From: Prevotella sp.
GTDB taxonomy: Bacteria; Bacteroidota; Bacteroidia; Bacteroidales; Bacteroidaceae
Direction: 5' to 3'
DNA length: 64,000 nucleotides
NCBI GenBank assembly: GCA_017554145.1
Contig: JAFZIZ010000001.1
Location: 1 to 64,000 of the forward strand
Shown: piece after piece, positions 33,358 through 42,437 of the stretch
Layout of the letters: every line of letters begins with the position of its first letter
Position numbering within the stretch: position 1 is the first letter of the stretch
Notes under the pieces: model-generated
Database searches by the model: none
What the model was told of the DNA's origin: nothing
Seen by the model: only the letters and a program-made list of their open reading frames with translations
Made by a program: the position numbers and the translations under genes

Positions 33358-34817
33358 TACCAATTGTCTGTTCTAAAGGGGAATAATGGAAGATTACCAC
33401 CGTTCTTGACATTGCCCAGTTGGAAGTTCTTAAAGCAGTAGCGTACAGCCACAGGGTTCTTGACCTTCGGAGAGGTAACGATAATCGCCTCATCCCAATA
33501 GCCACCGCCTGGTTGCCAGAAATGCTTCGCCTCAGCAGGATAGAACACACGGTCCTCACCGGCAATCTCAAAGCCTTGCATCTGCTCAAAAGGAGCGTCA
33601 CACCAGTAGTTATCCTGGGTGTGAATAAAGATAGTGTCGTTCTTGATAGTCATATCCTTATAGGATGAACTCTTATACTGGACGGTCTCATAGCCGTAAT
33701 CACGATTCAGTGCGGTGAATGCCAGACGCTCTCCCACCTCCTGTTTCTGAGTGGGATGAATCTGGGAATACTCATAGGGATAGACAAGGTCGTTGGTGCA
33801 TACCAGAGAACTGTTGGGAATGATCTGGGAAGCCTTGTATTGCTGTTCGCGCAACAGGGCACCGCTGATGGCATTGACATCGCCGTCGTCATACGCCCAA
33901 GGGGCTATCTGTACGAAATAGAATGGTATCTCGCCAAGTTTAAACTGACTACGCCATTGCTCTACCAATAGTTTCAAGCGCTGAGAATACTGATCACCTG
34001 GGTCTCCCACATTCGAACAACCCTGATAATAGACGATACCCTTTACGGTATAATTCAGGATGGGATTGAAGGTGCCATTACCCCAAAGTAATGTGCGAAG
34101 ATAGTCATTTTCCGCCCATCGCTTACAGATGGCTACTGAGTCGGTAGGGTCGCTGGTGTATTTCTCTAAGTTCTCCTTGGTCAACCAACTCTCTACACGT
34201 GTGCCTCCCTTGTTGGCTTCGATGATTCCTACAGGGATATCGAGGGTGCGACTTAGCAAACGGGCAAAGAAATAACCCGTAGCAGAGAACTCACCTACCG
34301 TCTTGGGTGAACAAGGAACCCATGAGCACTGTGCATCGTTGAGCGGTTTGCTGCTCATTACACTGGGAATCTTGATGCTGCGGACACCTTTGGAGTTAAC
34401 GGCATCCAACACATGATGGTTATAGTCTTTTACTGGACACATGCCAAAGCCCTTGACGGGCATCTCCATATTCGACTGTCCGGCACATACCCATACCTCG
34501 CCAGCAACGACATTATTGATGACTACATCACCATCGCCATCATTAAAAGTGATGCTCAGGGGAGTATAGGAAGCCTTGGGCGACTTCACCGTCAGGAGGA
34601 ACTGTCCGTCCTTACCAGCCTTCGCCTCACTTTTCTCTTGACTCCAAGAGACGGTAGCTGTTACGGTGCTATTGGGTTTTGCCCATCCCCAGAGGCGCAC
34701 ATTGGTTTGCTGTTGAATCACCATATTGTCACCCACGAGGTGCGACAATTTTACTTTGCCCTGCATACTGATAGCAGTAGTGGCAAGAATGACGAATGAA
34801 AAGATTTTCTTGTACAT
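33357..34817 (-). CDS. secreted sialate O-acetylesterase-like SGNH esterase
   Basis: A 486-residue protein started at 34817 (MYKKIFSFVILATTAISMQG), which gives a signal peptide; upstream in-frame codons do not look coding. The first SGNH block is VCAGQSNMEMP with the nucleophile Ser. EANKGGTRVESW and the final block YSQIHPTQKQEVGERL with the catalytic His follow. It removes acetyl groups from sialic acids or related glycan sugars in the periplasm or outside, a typical host-glycan trait of Bacteroidales. It is 29 bp downstream of the CapA-like gene. Confidence 0.92.
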   Translation of the reverse strand: MYKKIFSFVILATTAISMQGKVKLSHLVGDNMVIQQQTNVRLWGWAKPNSTVTATVSWSQEKSEAKAGKDGQFLLTVKSPKASYTPLSITFNDGDGDVVINNVVAGEVWVCAGQSNMEMPVKGFGMCPVKDYNHHVLDAVNSKGVRSIKIPSVMSSKPLNDAQCSWVPCSPKTVGEFSATGYFFARLLSRTLDIPVGIIEANKGGTRVESWLTKENLEKYTSDPTDSVAICKRWAENDYLRTLLWGNGTFNPILNYTVKGIVYYQGCSNVGDPGDQYSQRLKLLVEQWRSQFKLGEIPFYFVQIAPWAYDDGDVNAISGALLREQQYKASQIIPNSSLVCTNDLVYPYEYSQIHPTQKQEVGERLAFTALNRDYGYETVQYKSSSYKDMTIKNDTIFIHTQDNYWCDAPFEQMQGFEIAGEDRVFYPAEAKHFWQPGGGYWDEAIIVTSPKVKNPVAVRYCFKNFQLGNVKNGGNLPLFPFRTDNW

Positions 34818-34846
34818 TGTTATTGTTGTGTTAGTTACTATTTTAG

Positions 34847-35740
34847 TTATTTCTCTCTGTCTGGAACACATTTCGTAATCGTAATAGGAATGGTCTCGAA
34901 ACGAGACGATGTCGAAGTGATATATACCTTCACCATACATGCACGATTGTTGAGGGGTTTCTTCTGGTCGAAGATGAAATTGCCGATACTATAGTAAATA
35001 GGTTTCCCCTTATATTGCTCGACTGTCTGCAAGGTATGCGTATGATGACAAATCAGCGCATCCGCACCAGCGTCTATCAGGTCGTGGGCTTGTTGCCGTT
35101 GTGATGGAATAGGCTTCAGCGTATGTTCTCCTCCCCAATGTAGCGTGACTATCACGAGACTCTGAGGGTCGGCAGCCTTCAAGCGTTGAACCTTAGCGAG
35201 GAGGGAGTCATTACTCTCCTGACTGACACTGGGCTTGTCGGGAAGATACGAATAGTTTTCCAAAGGCAATCGCAGGGACGTCAACAGCCATACTTTTCGT
35301 GGTGAGGAGGCAAGGAGGACGGGTTGGGAAGCCTCTTGCATGTCCTGTCCTGCTCCTATTGGTATCATTCCTACCTGTTCGATGTTCCGTTTCGTGTCTG
35401 TCAATCCAGCCCTTCCTTGGTCGATACTGTGATTGTTGGCAAGATTCAAGTGGGTGATGCCATGCGCCTTTAGCGCTTGCAACCATTCCGGCTCTGCCCG
35501 GAAGATATATCGCTTGAAATTAGGTTGTACGATTTTCGTAGCAGGACACTCTAAATTTGCCACCACCAAGTCACTCGATTGGAAGACGGAGTCGACAAAG
35601 GGAGAGAAGATATAGTCGATGCCACGATGTTCCACATATTCCCTGACACCCCTATCGAGTAGCAGGTCACCAGTGAAAGTGATGGTAAGCGTGTCGCTCA
35701 CGCTTACCATCATCATCGTACACAGCAGACTTGTCAGCAT
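34847..35740 (-). CDS. CapA-family (PGA_cap) metallophosphoesterase-like protein
   Basis: A 297-residue protein. The fold is read from ITFTGDLLLDRGVREYVE (metal-binding Asp), DLVVANLECPAT, HLNLANNHSIDQG, LHWGGEHTLKP and CHHTHTLQTVE...YYSIGNFIFDQ, all standard for the poly-gamma-glutamate CapA/calcineurin-like family. The short hydrophobic N-terminus could be a signal peptide. The family includes capsule and peptide-ligand enzymes; the substrate here is unknown. Its start overlaps the DUF3160 stop by 7 bp. Confidence 0.88.
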   Translation of the reverse strand: MLTSLLCTMMMVSVSDTLTITFTGDLLLDRGVREYVEHRGIDYIFSPFVDSVFQSSDLVVANLECPATKIVQPNFKRYIFRAEPEWLQALKAHGITHLNLANNHSIDQGRAGLTDTKRNIEQVGMIPIGAGQDMQEASQPVLLASSPRKVWLLTSLRLPLENYSYLPDKPSVSQESNDSLLAKVQRLKAADPQSLVIVTLHWGGEHTLKPIPSQRQQAHDLIDAGADALICHHTHTLQTVEQYKGKPIYYSIGNFIFDQKKPLNNRACMVKVYITSTSSRFETIPITITKCVPDREK

Positions 35741-38130
35741 CCTGAACTATAGAAGATATGCTCGTTGTCGAGACTCTTTCCATTCAGCGGAACGATAATC
35801 TCCTTCATCCAATTGGGAATTCCCTTGTCGGGCTGCGTCTGCAATTGTTGCTGCCATTCTTCATCCGTCGTACGTGGAGTTTCCAAACCTTCTTGGAACT
35901 CACGATAAGAGAGGACGGCACCACGTGTGATATAGAGATAACCCTCGATTTCGACGACTACATAAATCTCATGGGCAGGACCTACAGCCTCATATAATAC
36001 TGAAGGGTTAGGGTTGTTCATACCATTGGAAGTTAGTACATCAGCAACGACGGCAATCGATTTGTCGGCACCCTGTACGTCGCTCCATCCCATCAGATAC
36101 TGATCTGGTTCTTTGATGAGGTTCAGGGTGATATACTCAAAGGCAGAGCCGATGGCCTCAATCTGCTGATACTCCTCGTCAGAGAGTTTCTTACCTTCCA
36201 ATTCTTTCTTACTGCAGTTCAACAGGAATTCTGCCTTGTCGCGCAGGTCTTCCGTTGCCGTGCTGGCCTTTTCCGTTACGAGGTCAAAACGTTTCAGCAC
36301 AGCCATTGTCTCGTCTATCAGTTCGATGGCCTTTGTCCAATAGGCAGTATTCGGCTCTACATAACCCTTGACGATAGGATCGGGAATACCCTCACCACCA
36401 CACTCGGCAACCATAGGCTGTTTAGCATAAAGGATAGCGTCGTGTTTCAGTTCTGCCCATGAGGCAAGCGATGAATTCAGGTTCTTCTTCTCCCACTGAG
36501 GCGACTGCATGAACTTCGGATATTTGGCATTCTTGCTGTTCACATCCTTCATAGCATAAATCCAGCGATTGGCGACGGTCTCTTTCCAGTTAATCTCACC
36601 CATACGCTTCTTCATGGCGGTCAGGTTCTCTGTGTACTTATCCCATCTACCCTGTTCGTTGAGTTCACCCAACAGGAGACGCTCAGCGGAGGTAATGCCG
36701 ATAGCTGCAAAGACATCAAGTCCCTTGGGTACATCACGTAAAGTGGGGTGGTTATCACAGTCAACCATCTCCTGCAATACCTCATTGTCAGGGAAATACC
36801 GCTGGGGCATCAGACAGATTTTGAAGGCACTGGATGCTTGGAACTTCGGCTTGATGCGTGTCTGTTTCTTTGCCACTTCTTCCAGTGCCTTACGGATAGC
36901 CTCAAACTTCTTCTTGTCGTTATAGAGTTGTTCCAGAGTATTACCACTCTTCTGCATCTCACTATATATCTGTAGGATACTGACATCGTCAGGCATACCC
37001 ATCAGATAGGTGATAGGCTCCGTCAGGCTCTTATAGGTCTTCGTCAATGCTGCATTACTACCAATGGTTTGAGCCAATAACAGGGCTTCCTGCAACTTAT
37101 CGTCCTTATCAGTACCGAAAGGCACATTCTGCAACCACATCATCGCACGGAAATAGCGTTTCAGCGTCTCATTACGGGTATAATGACCACGTGGACGATA
37201 GATGTTATAGGTGAATTTAGGCATTTCCTTCTCTGGCACATAACCCAAGAACTCAGAATACTCCGTCTCTGCCTTGTTGACATTCTCTATCTCTTGTTTC
37301 ACCATGTCTGTATAGGAAGTAGCAACAGGCAATACCTTACCTGTATTCAAAGCATAGGCAATAGCATAATAGGCTGCATTATACTCGGCTGCTGCTTTTA
37401 CTAATGGGTCAGTAGCCGTCGAAGCCTTCTGCATCAGAAGGTCGTAATTCTTCTTCACGAAGTCTGTTACCATCGGCGAGAACTTCTGCTCCTCCGTCTC
37501 TTTCAGCAGACAGTCGAAATACATGTGGAAAGCCTGCAGATAGAGGTCGGTAGTCACGAAACTGGGGAACTGATGATAGTCGTTGCGCTCATAGACGTGG
37601 AAGAGTTGGTCTTCTGTACCTGGCACGATGGCAAAGCCGTTCTTGGCAATGGCATTATACAGTTTCTGGTCGAAATTCTCCAACTGGAACGGATTGACGA
37701 TATTGTCCATATTCGTCATCATACCAGCAGGAGCGATATTGTTCTTTGCCCTCAACTGATCCTCATGAGCTTTGAGTTTCTGGACGAAAGCCTGCTCGGC
37801 AGGAGTATATTTGATAGGTTTTGCCTTACCTCCTTCTTCCTCCCAAAAGCGTTTTCTCATGATCTCGTCATACCAAGAGGTAGAACTGAAGACTGCACGA
37901 AGGTCAGCACTCATGAAGCAGTAGCCCTGACGAGCAGACACTGCATTACGAAGAATACGTGCTTCTGCAACAGAGAGGTTATTCACATTGATGTCAAGGG
38001 GCAGTTTCTTGTTGAGTTGCTCCACATTAATTTTTGCCTTACCCGGAATAATCATGGGCTTGGTCTCATTCTGTGCACTTGCGTTCCATGCAAAGGCAAG
38101 TACCACCATTGTCAGCAAGGATTTCTTCAT
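35734..38130 (-). CDS. DUF3160 secreted protein with N-terminal YARHG-like segment
   Basis: A 798-residue protein with a signal peptide (cleavage near ASA-Q, residue 19). Residues about 55-95 (ARILRNAVSARQGYCFMSADLRAVFSSTSWYDE) are a YARHG module. The remaining 650 residues are a helical DUF3160 domain beginning with the region around DQLFHVYERNDYHQFPSFVTTDLYL. The function is unknown, but the family is secreted and conserved in Bacteroidetes. YARHG also occurs in the lipoprotein at 3365-4435, so this genome uses it repeatedly. It is 32 bp downstream of the 38163 gene. Confidence 0.88.
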   Translation of the reverse strand: MKKSLLTMVVLAFAWNASAQNETKPMIIPGKAKINVEQLNKKLPLDINVNNLSVAEARILRNAVSARQGYCFMSADLRAVFSSTSWYDEIMRKRFWEEEGGKAKPIKYTPAEQAFVQKLKAHEDQLRAKNNIAPAGMMTNMDNIVNPFQLENFDQKLYNAIAKNGFAIVPGTEDQLFHVYERNDYHQFPSFVTTDLYLQAFHMYFDCLLKETEEQKFSPMVTDFVKKNYDLLMQKASTATDPLVKAAAEYNAAYYAIAYALNTGKVLPVATSYTDMVKQEIENVNKAETEYSEFLGYVPEKEMPKFTYNIYRPRGHYTRNETLKRYFRAMMWLQNVPFGTDKDDKLQEALLLAQTIGSNAALTKTYKSLTEPITYLMGMPDDVSILQIYSEMQKSGNTLEQLYNDKKKFEAIRKALEEVAKKQTRIKPKFQASSAFKICLMPQRYFPDNEVLQEMVDCDNHPTLRDVPKGLDVFAAIGITSAERLLLGELNEQGRWDKYTENLTAMKKRMGEINWKETVANRWIYAMKDVNSKNAKYPKFMQSPQWEKKNLNSSLASWAELKHDAILYAKQPMVAECGGEGIPDPIVKGYVEPNTAYWTKAIELIDETMAVLKRFDLVTEKASTATEDLRDKAEFLLNCSKKELEGKKLSDEEYQQIEAIGSAFEYITLNLIKEPDQYLMGWSDVQGADKSIAVVADVLTSNGMNNPNPSVLYEAVGPAHEIYVVVEIEGYLYITRGAVLSYREFQEGLETPRTTDEEWQQQLQTQPDKGIPNWMKEIIVPLNGKSLDNEHIFYSSGC

Positions 38131-38162
38131 AGTTTATTGGTTATAGTTTTGTTTATTTTGAA

Positions 38163-38675
38163 TTATTCATTGAACAGTACCAGAGCTTCTTCTTTCGTGA
38201 CGTTCTTCGCGATGAATCGCTCAAAGGCCAATCCGAAGTGTGCCCAACGATACTCCGCTACGACATATTTCCCATCGGTAGTGCTTTCGAGGCTCCGTAT
38301 CTTTCCATCTAAGAAACGGAAATCCTCTAAGATACCTCCCAGTTTCGAACCTAACCAAAGTGGGCGCACCAGCCCATGGTAGTTCTTGAAGATAAAGAGG
38401 CGACGCTCTTTCGTTCGATAGTAGCGGGTTTTCTTTATCACACCCACCATTGCATCGATACTGCCATCGCCATCCACATCACCTGTACAGAAGCGGTAGA
38501 CAGGATAAGGTAGCGTCCAATGGTCGTAGGTAGAATCCGTCCGCAGGGTTAGTTCTGACAGCGTGTCGTTCTTCTGCTCCAAGGAAAACCCGCTGTTTTC
38601 CTTGTCTTGGCTGAAGGCTTGTGTACTTGTCAGCCAATAGCCAATAGCTAATAGCCAAAGGCTCTTAACCCTCAT
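38163..38675 (-). CDS. secreted protein with FG-GAP-like calcium motif
   Basis: A 170-residue protein. The signal peptide is MRVKSLWLLAIGYWLTSTQA, and its hydrophobic core (LLAIGYWLT) is encoded by a 7-bp-period array. The mature region has FCTGDVDGDGSIDAMVG, a DxDGDGxxD calcium-binding loop as in FG-GAP or dockerin-like repeats, then a beta-rich C-terminal half. The start overlaps nothing; the upstream gene's stop is directly adjacent. The function is unknown. Confidence 0.75.
   Translation of the reverse strand: MRVKSLWLLAIGYWLTSTQAFSQDKENSGFSLEQKNDTLSELTLRTDSTYDHWTLPYPVYRFCTGDVDGDGSIDAMVGVIKKTRYYRTKERRLFIFKNYHGLVRPLWLGSKLGGILEDFRFLDGKIRSLESTTDGKYVVAEYRWAHFGLAFERFIAKNVTKEEALVLFNE
38632..38659. 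repeat. 7-bp-period array forming a signal peptide
   Basis: Units agccaat, agccaat, agctaat, agccaaa (plus strand). Read on the minus strand they encode the LLAIGYWL core of the export signal of the 38163-38675 protein. Confidence 0.8.
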
Positions 38676-39818
38676 TTATAACAGACTTCTAATCTCTGCC
38701 TCGATATCCTTCACCTGTGCTGACCTCTTGTAGATAGCGTTGTCACGACCAATCAGGAAATACTCGGGCAGTCCTTGTATATTGTAGACAACCAGTGTCT
38801 GTGAATCCACGCCTTGAGGGTCACGCACGCTAATCCAAGGCAGAGCGGCAGTTTGCTGCTTCCAAAAATGTTCGTCGGCATCTAATGATACCTGATAGAT
38901 CTCCAAGCCTTGTGCATGATATTTGTTATAGAGTTCGCGCAACAGCAGGATGCGCTCAGGTGATTTCTCCAATCCAAAGAGATGGAAGTCAAGCATCACC
39001 ACCTTTCCTTTCAGGTCAGTCAGTCGACGTACCTTTCCCTGATTATCCGTGAGGGCAATCTCAATCACTCCTGCGGTAGAAACTTTGCTGGCATCGATAG
39101 TCTGTGCATTATTGGCTTCCACGATACGGATATTCTTCATACCCTCGATGGCGATATTATGAAGGTTTGCACCACGCTCAGAACCAGGATGATAAGTATC
39201 CCAACTGGTAGCAACGGCAGCAAACACCTTGATATCGTCCTTATTGGAACGGGGATTGAAAATCAGTGTATTACCGATAGCCTGGAAGAGTGCGAAATAA
39301 GCATACGAACGGTTAGGCTCCTTGAGGATATAGTTCAGTTTCACGTCTTCCTTATAGGCTTTAATCATGTTCAGGATACTATCGTTTGCCTCATCAATAG
39401 TAAGGTTGCTATTCTGCTGTACAGCAATAGCTCGATTCTGCAAGTCAATCTGCTTGAGCGTCAGTTCCTTGATTTTCGCACAGTTGTCAGAACCGCTAAT
39501 CTCATACTGGGTAGCCATCTGTGGATACTGTGCTTTAACGGTAACGGTCTCTGTGGAGTCGATGCTCACATTGATAATCTGGTCACTGATGCGAAGACGA
39601 TAGAACTCAGGAGCCTCAGGTTCCTTTTCTGCAAAAGCAAAAGCGCCATCCTCGCTTAATTTGACAGAATCCAGAACATCAACCTTTTCCAATCCTACAT
39701 GCTCGAAATAGAGTATGGAGTCCTTGGCTTTGGTGATATTTCCGTCTACATGGAATTTCTTTTCGCTACATGATGCCATTGTCAGTGCAGCAACAGCTAT
39801 AATGAGATACTTTTTCAT
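38676..39818 (-). CDS. thioredoxin-fold (TlpA-like, DUF4369) lipoprotein lacking CXXC
   Basis: A 380-residue lipoprotein (lipobox LTMASC, Cys17). Residues about 25-120 resemble the DUF4369 beta domain and 240-380 a thioredoxin/AhpC-TSA fold (GKVVMLDFHLFGLEKSPERILLLRELYNKY, LPWISVRDPQGVDS, YNIQGLPEYFLIGRDNAI with the cis-Pro loop). At the place where such proteins have WCxxC this one reads HLFGLEKS, with no cysteine, so it should not act as a thiol oxidoreductase. It may be a structural or chaperone-like derivative. Confidence 0.88.
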   Translation of the reverse strand: MKKYLIIAVAALTMASCSEKKFHVDGNITKAKDSILYFEHVGLEKVDVLDSVKLSEDGAFAFAEKEPEAPEFYRLRISDQIINVSIDSTETVTVKAQYPQMATQYEISGSDNCAKIKELTLKQIDLQNRAIAVQQNSNLTIDEANDSILNMIKAYKEDVKLNYILKEPNRSYAYFALFQAIGNTLIFNPRSNKDDIKVFAAVATSWDTYHPGSERGANLHNIAIEGMKNIRIVEANNAQTIDASKVSTAGVIEIALTDNQGKVRRLTDLKGKVVMLDFHLFGLEKSPERILLLRELYNKYHAQGLEIYQVSLDADEHFWKQQTAALPWISVRDPQGVDSQTLVVYNIQGLPEYFLIGRDNAIYKRSAQVKDIEAEIRSLL

Positions 39819-39845
39819 CTTGATGCTATGTATTTCTGTTTTTAA

Positions 39846-40385
39846 TTATTTGTTTTTCTCGGCCTCTTTCTTTCTCTTGGCCTCTTCTTTCTCGCGTCGT
39901 TTTTGCTCTTTACGAGCCTCTTTCTCACGTTTCTTTTGTTCTTTTTTGAGCTTCTTTTCCAGTTTACGAGCTTCCTTGGCAGCTTCTTTGGCAGCCTTGC
40001 GCTCACTCTTCTGCTCAGCCTTTTCCTTGGCAGAAGCCTCTAAGGCATCGCGTAACATCTCCTTGTCGAATGTGAACACATGCCCCAACACACCCAGCGA
40101 CAATGTCTTTGACTCGCCGTCCATTTCCACAGATGTGGTATTGAAGAGCAAATAGTTGTTTACTTCCAGTTTCGAATTCAAGGCTACTTCAATGGTCTTA
40201 TTCAAAATACCCTTACCCAAGTTGGTCAGGACATTATCACCCAATCCTCGCTCTTTAGCCTCTTCGTCCACATACTCCTTCACGGCCTCCATCATGGCCT
40301 TCTTATGAGCCTTCTTATCGGGAACCGTCTTTACCATCGCAATGACTAAAATCAACAGGATGGCACCTATCAAATATTTCTTCAT
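39846..40385 (-). CDS. DUF4359-like membrane protein with basic tail
   Basis: A 179-residue protein when started at 40385 (MKKYLIGAILLILVIAMVKTV), which puts an uncleaved signal or transmembrane helix at the N-terminus. Residues about 30-115 form a small domain (NVLTNLGKGILN...NNYLLFNTTSVEMDGESKTLSLGVLGHVF). The last 60 residues are almost all K, E, R and A, a charged helix. The reverse strand of that tail gives long spurious reading frames. It is 27 bp before the thioredoxin-fold gene. Confidence 0.72.
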   Translation of the reverse strand: MKKYLIGAILLILVIAMVKTVPDKKAHKKAMMEAVKEYVDEEAKERGLGDNVLTNLGKGILNKTIEVALNSKLEVNNYLLFNTTSVEMDGESKTLSLGVLGHVFTFDKEMLRDALEASAKEKAEQKSERKAAKEAAKEARKLEKKLKKEQKKREKEARKEQKRREKEEAKRKKEAEKNK

Positions 40386-40456
40386 TTCTTGTTTCTGTTT
40401 ATATTTCGCTTGCAAAGATACAAATTATATTTGATATTTGTTATTTGAAATATAAT

Positions 40457-42355
40457 TTATTTCAAAGATTGGATATATTGCCAGAGTTGACGATAGAAAG
40501 AATGACGCGTCAATGTAGGCACATCACCAAGGATGATGACTTTCATACGGGCTCTGGTAATAGCCACGTTCATACGACGGAGATCACGAAGGAAGCCTAT
40601 TTGTCCCTCATCGTTGGAGCGAACCATCGAAAGAATGATGATATCACGTTCTTGTCCTTGGAAACCATCAACGGTGTTGATACTAATCTGGCGACGGAAA
40701 GGTTTAAAAAACTCCCATTTCATCAGCAAACGACGGAGATATTGCACTTGGGCACGATAGGGAGAGATGATGCCAACATCAATGCGTTCATCCAACAAGC
40801 GTTGCTTACCAATACGCTCGAAATACTGCTGGAGTGTATTGAGTGTTAGTTCTGCCTCGTCCTTGTTAATACGTCCAAACGACTCACCGATGAACTCTTC
40901 TTTAAACTCATACGATGAAGTATCTATCCATTCCATCGGGATATCCAGATCAAGAATACCACGATATTTCACATTGGGAGCACTCTCTATCTGTCCGTCA
41001 TAGAAGTAATTCGATGAGAAACGCATAATCTCATCATTCATACGATATTGCATCTTCAGCAGTGTCACTGTTTCTGGATGTGTTTCCACAAGACGCTCCA
41101 TGAGTGTCTTACCCAATCCTGCTTTCAAAGCAGCTATACTCTTGACAGTGGGAGGTAACTGACAATGGTCTCCAGCAAGGACTACACGACTAACGCGACG
41201 TAATGGTATCCAACAGGTAGCCTCTAAGGCCTGAGCAGCTTCATCGATAAACAAGGTGCCAAGCTTCTGTCCATCCAGCAAACGGTTAGCTGCTCCTACC
41301 AATGTACAGGCAATTACTCGTGCCTCACTAAACAACTCGTTATTGATGCGTATCTCCAGTTCTGTGGCTCTGCTCTTCAGACTCTCTAACTTCTGGTGGA
41401 AGCCCTCACCTCTCACCCCTCTCCTCTTACCTCTAAGTTCTCGGATAGCTTTACGAATCGCCCATAGGTGTGGATAGTCAGGATGTGCCTCGAAACGTCG
41501 CTCATAGGTAAACGACAACATCTTGTCATTAACTCGTGTAGGATTACCAATACGCAACACGTTGATACCTCTATCAACCAGTTTCTCGGATATCCAGTCA
41601 ACAGCCATATTGCTCTGAGCACAAACTAACACTTGGCTCTCTCGCATCAGCGTCTCACGAATCGCTTCTACCAAGGTTGTCGTCTTACCCGTTCCTGGAG
41701 GACCATGAACAATAGCGACATCCTTCGCTCGCAATACCATATTGACAGCATCCTCCTGTGTAGGATTTAGATAGGGGAAATGCATAGGTGGGAAGACAAA
41801 CGTCTCTGCCTTCTGACGACTATAGAAGAGGTCACGCAGATAGCCCAAACGTCCTTTACCTTTGATGGCACGATCCAACGCTTCTAACATCAGCCGATAA
41901 CTCGTCTCGTCGAATGAGAGTTGTACACCTAAGTTTTCCGTGTTTTGAAGTGTAACGAGATAGCCGTTATTGGGAATCACGCACACCATACGGTCACCAT
42001 CTACATAACTAACTGTAGCAGTAAAGGGGAGGTATTTGATAATCTGATGGTTCTGAATATTCAGAGTATTCTGATTATTCTGACAACTGAAGAACACCAC
42101 CGTCTTTCCAAACTCAAAGGTATGTTCAATATCCTGATCAGCAGTGCGGAACACCTCTATCACCAATTGGTTCAACGAGTTATAATAACTCTTCCCCACT
42201 TTCAGAGGCCACCAGGCATCACCCCTTTTAACCTTCCGCTGCACACCCATCTCCTCAGTCTGCTTGCGGAAAGCCTCCTTCTCCGTCTGATACTCCAGTT
42301 GGAGCAACAGCCGTTGTTCTTCTAACGCCTGTATGGGCGAAGCCTTTTTACTCAT
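40457..42355 (-). CDS. SF1B helicase of the IGHMBP2/UPF1 type
   Basis: A 632-residue protein. Helicase motifs in order: GPPGTGKTTTLVEA (I), CAQSNMAVDW (Ia), LFIDEAAQALE (II, DEAA), LAGDHCQLPPT (III), QYRM (IV), VGIISPYRAQV (V) and NTVDGFQGQERDIIILSMVRSN...LRRMNVAITRAR (VI). It probably unwinds DNA or RNA 5' to 3'. I start at ATG 42355; a TTG four codons upstream (42367) lies within the promoter. Residues KRRGVRGEG derive from a 7-bp-period array at 41404-41431. It is divergent from the RluA-like gene behind a 27-bp mirror-image promoter pair. Confidence 0.92.
   Translation of the reverse strand: MSKKASPIQALEEQRLLLQLEYQTEKEAFRKQTEEMGVQRKVKRGDAWWPLKVGKSYYNSLNQLVIEVFRTADQDIEHTFEFGKTVVFFSCQNNQNTLNIQNHQIIKYLPFTATVSYVDGDRMVCVIPNNGYLVTLQNTENLGVQLSFDETSYRLMLEALDRAIKGKGRLGYLRDLFYSRQKAETFVFPPMHFPYLNPTQEDAVNMVLRAKDVAIVHGPPGTGKTTTLVEAIRETLMRESQVLVCAQSNMAVDWISEKLVDRGINVLRIGNPTRVNDKMLSFTYERRFEAHPDYPHLWAIRKAIRELRGKRRGVRGEGFHQKLESLKSRATELEIRINNELFSEARVIACTLVGAANRLLDGQKLGTLFIDEAAQALEATCWIPLRRVSRVVLAGDHCQLPPTVKSIAALKAGLGKTLMERLVETHPETVTLLKMQYRMNDEIMRFSSNYFYDGQIESAPNVKYRGILDLDIPMEWIDTSSYEFKEEFIGESFGRINKDEAELTLNTLQQYFERIGKQRLLDERIDVGIISPYRAQVQYLRRLLMKWEFFKPFRRQISINTVDGFQGQERDIIILSMVRSNDEGQIGFLRDLRRMNVAITRARMKVIILGDVPTLTRHSFYRQLWQYIQSLK
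41404..41431. repeat. 7-bp-period array inside the helicase gene
   Basis: Units cctcacc, tctcacc, cctctcc, tcttacc encode the peptide around RGKRRGVRGEG between helicase motifs Ia and II. The frame is kept. Confidence 0.75.
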
Positions 42356-42437
42356 ATCAAGGGACAAAGGTACGAATTTATTAGGAATTATTAGTGATTA
42401 GTTGGCGATTAATTCGTATCTTTGTCCCTTGATATGA
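42352..42437. promoter_or_regulatory. mirror-image divergent promoters, nearly leaderless
   Basis: Two 27-bp arms (42352-42378 and 42411-42437) are inverted repeats differing at one base. Each arm contains a -7 box (CAAAGGTA 42365-42372 for the minus strand; TATCTTTG 42417-42424 for the plus strand), the sequence gggac/gtccc and the start codon of its gene. Only about 9 bp separate each -7 box from its ATG, so the mRNAs should be almost leaderless. No TTTG -33 box is obvious in the 32-bp spacer. Confidence 0.75.

Noticed and set aside
37525-38382. 285-codon plus-strand frame opposite DUF3160
   Set aside because: Reverse complement of a well-supported gene; no coding features.
39715-40155. 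Ser/Phe-rich frame opposite the basic-tailed membrane protein
   Set aside because: Explained by the lysine/glutamate-rich tail read in reverse.
42422-42433. TTG start giving M-S-L-D before the RluA-like ATG, and its mirror at 42367
   Set aside because: Both lie within the -7 box arms, upstream of the likely transcription start; the ATGs are preferred.
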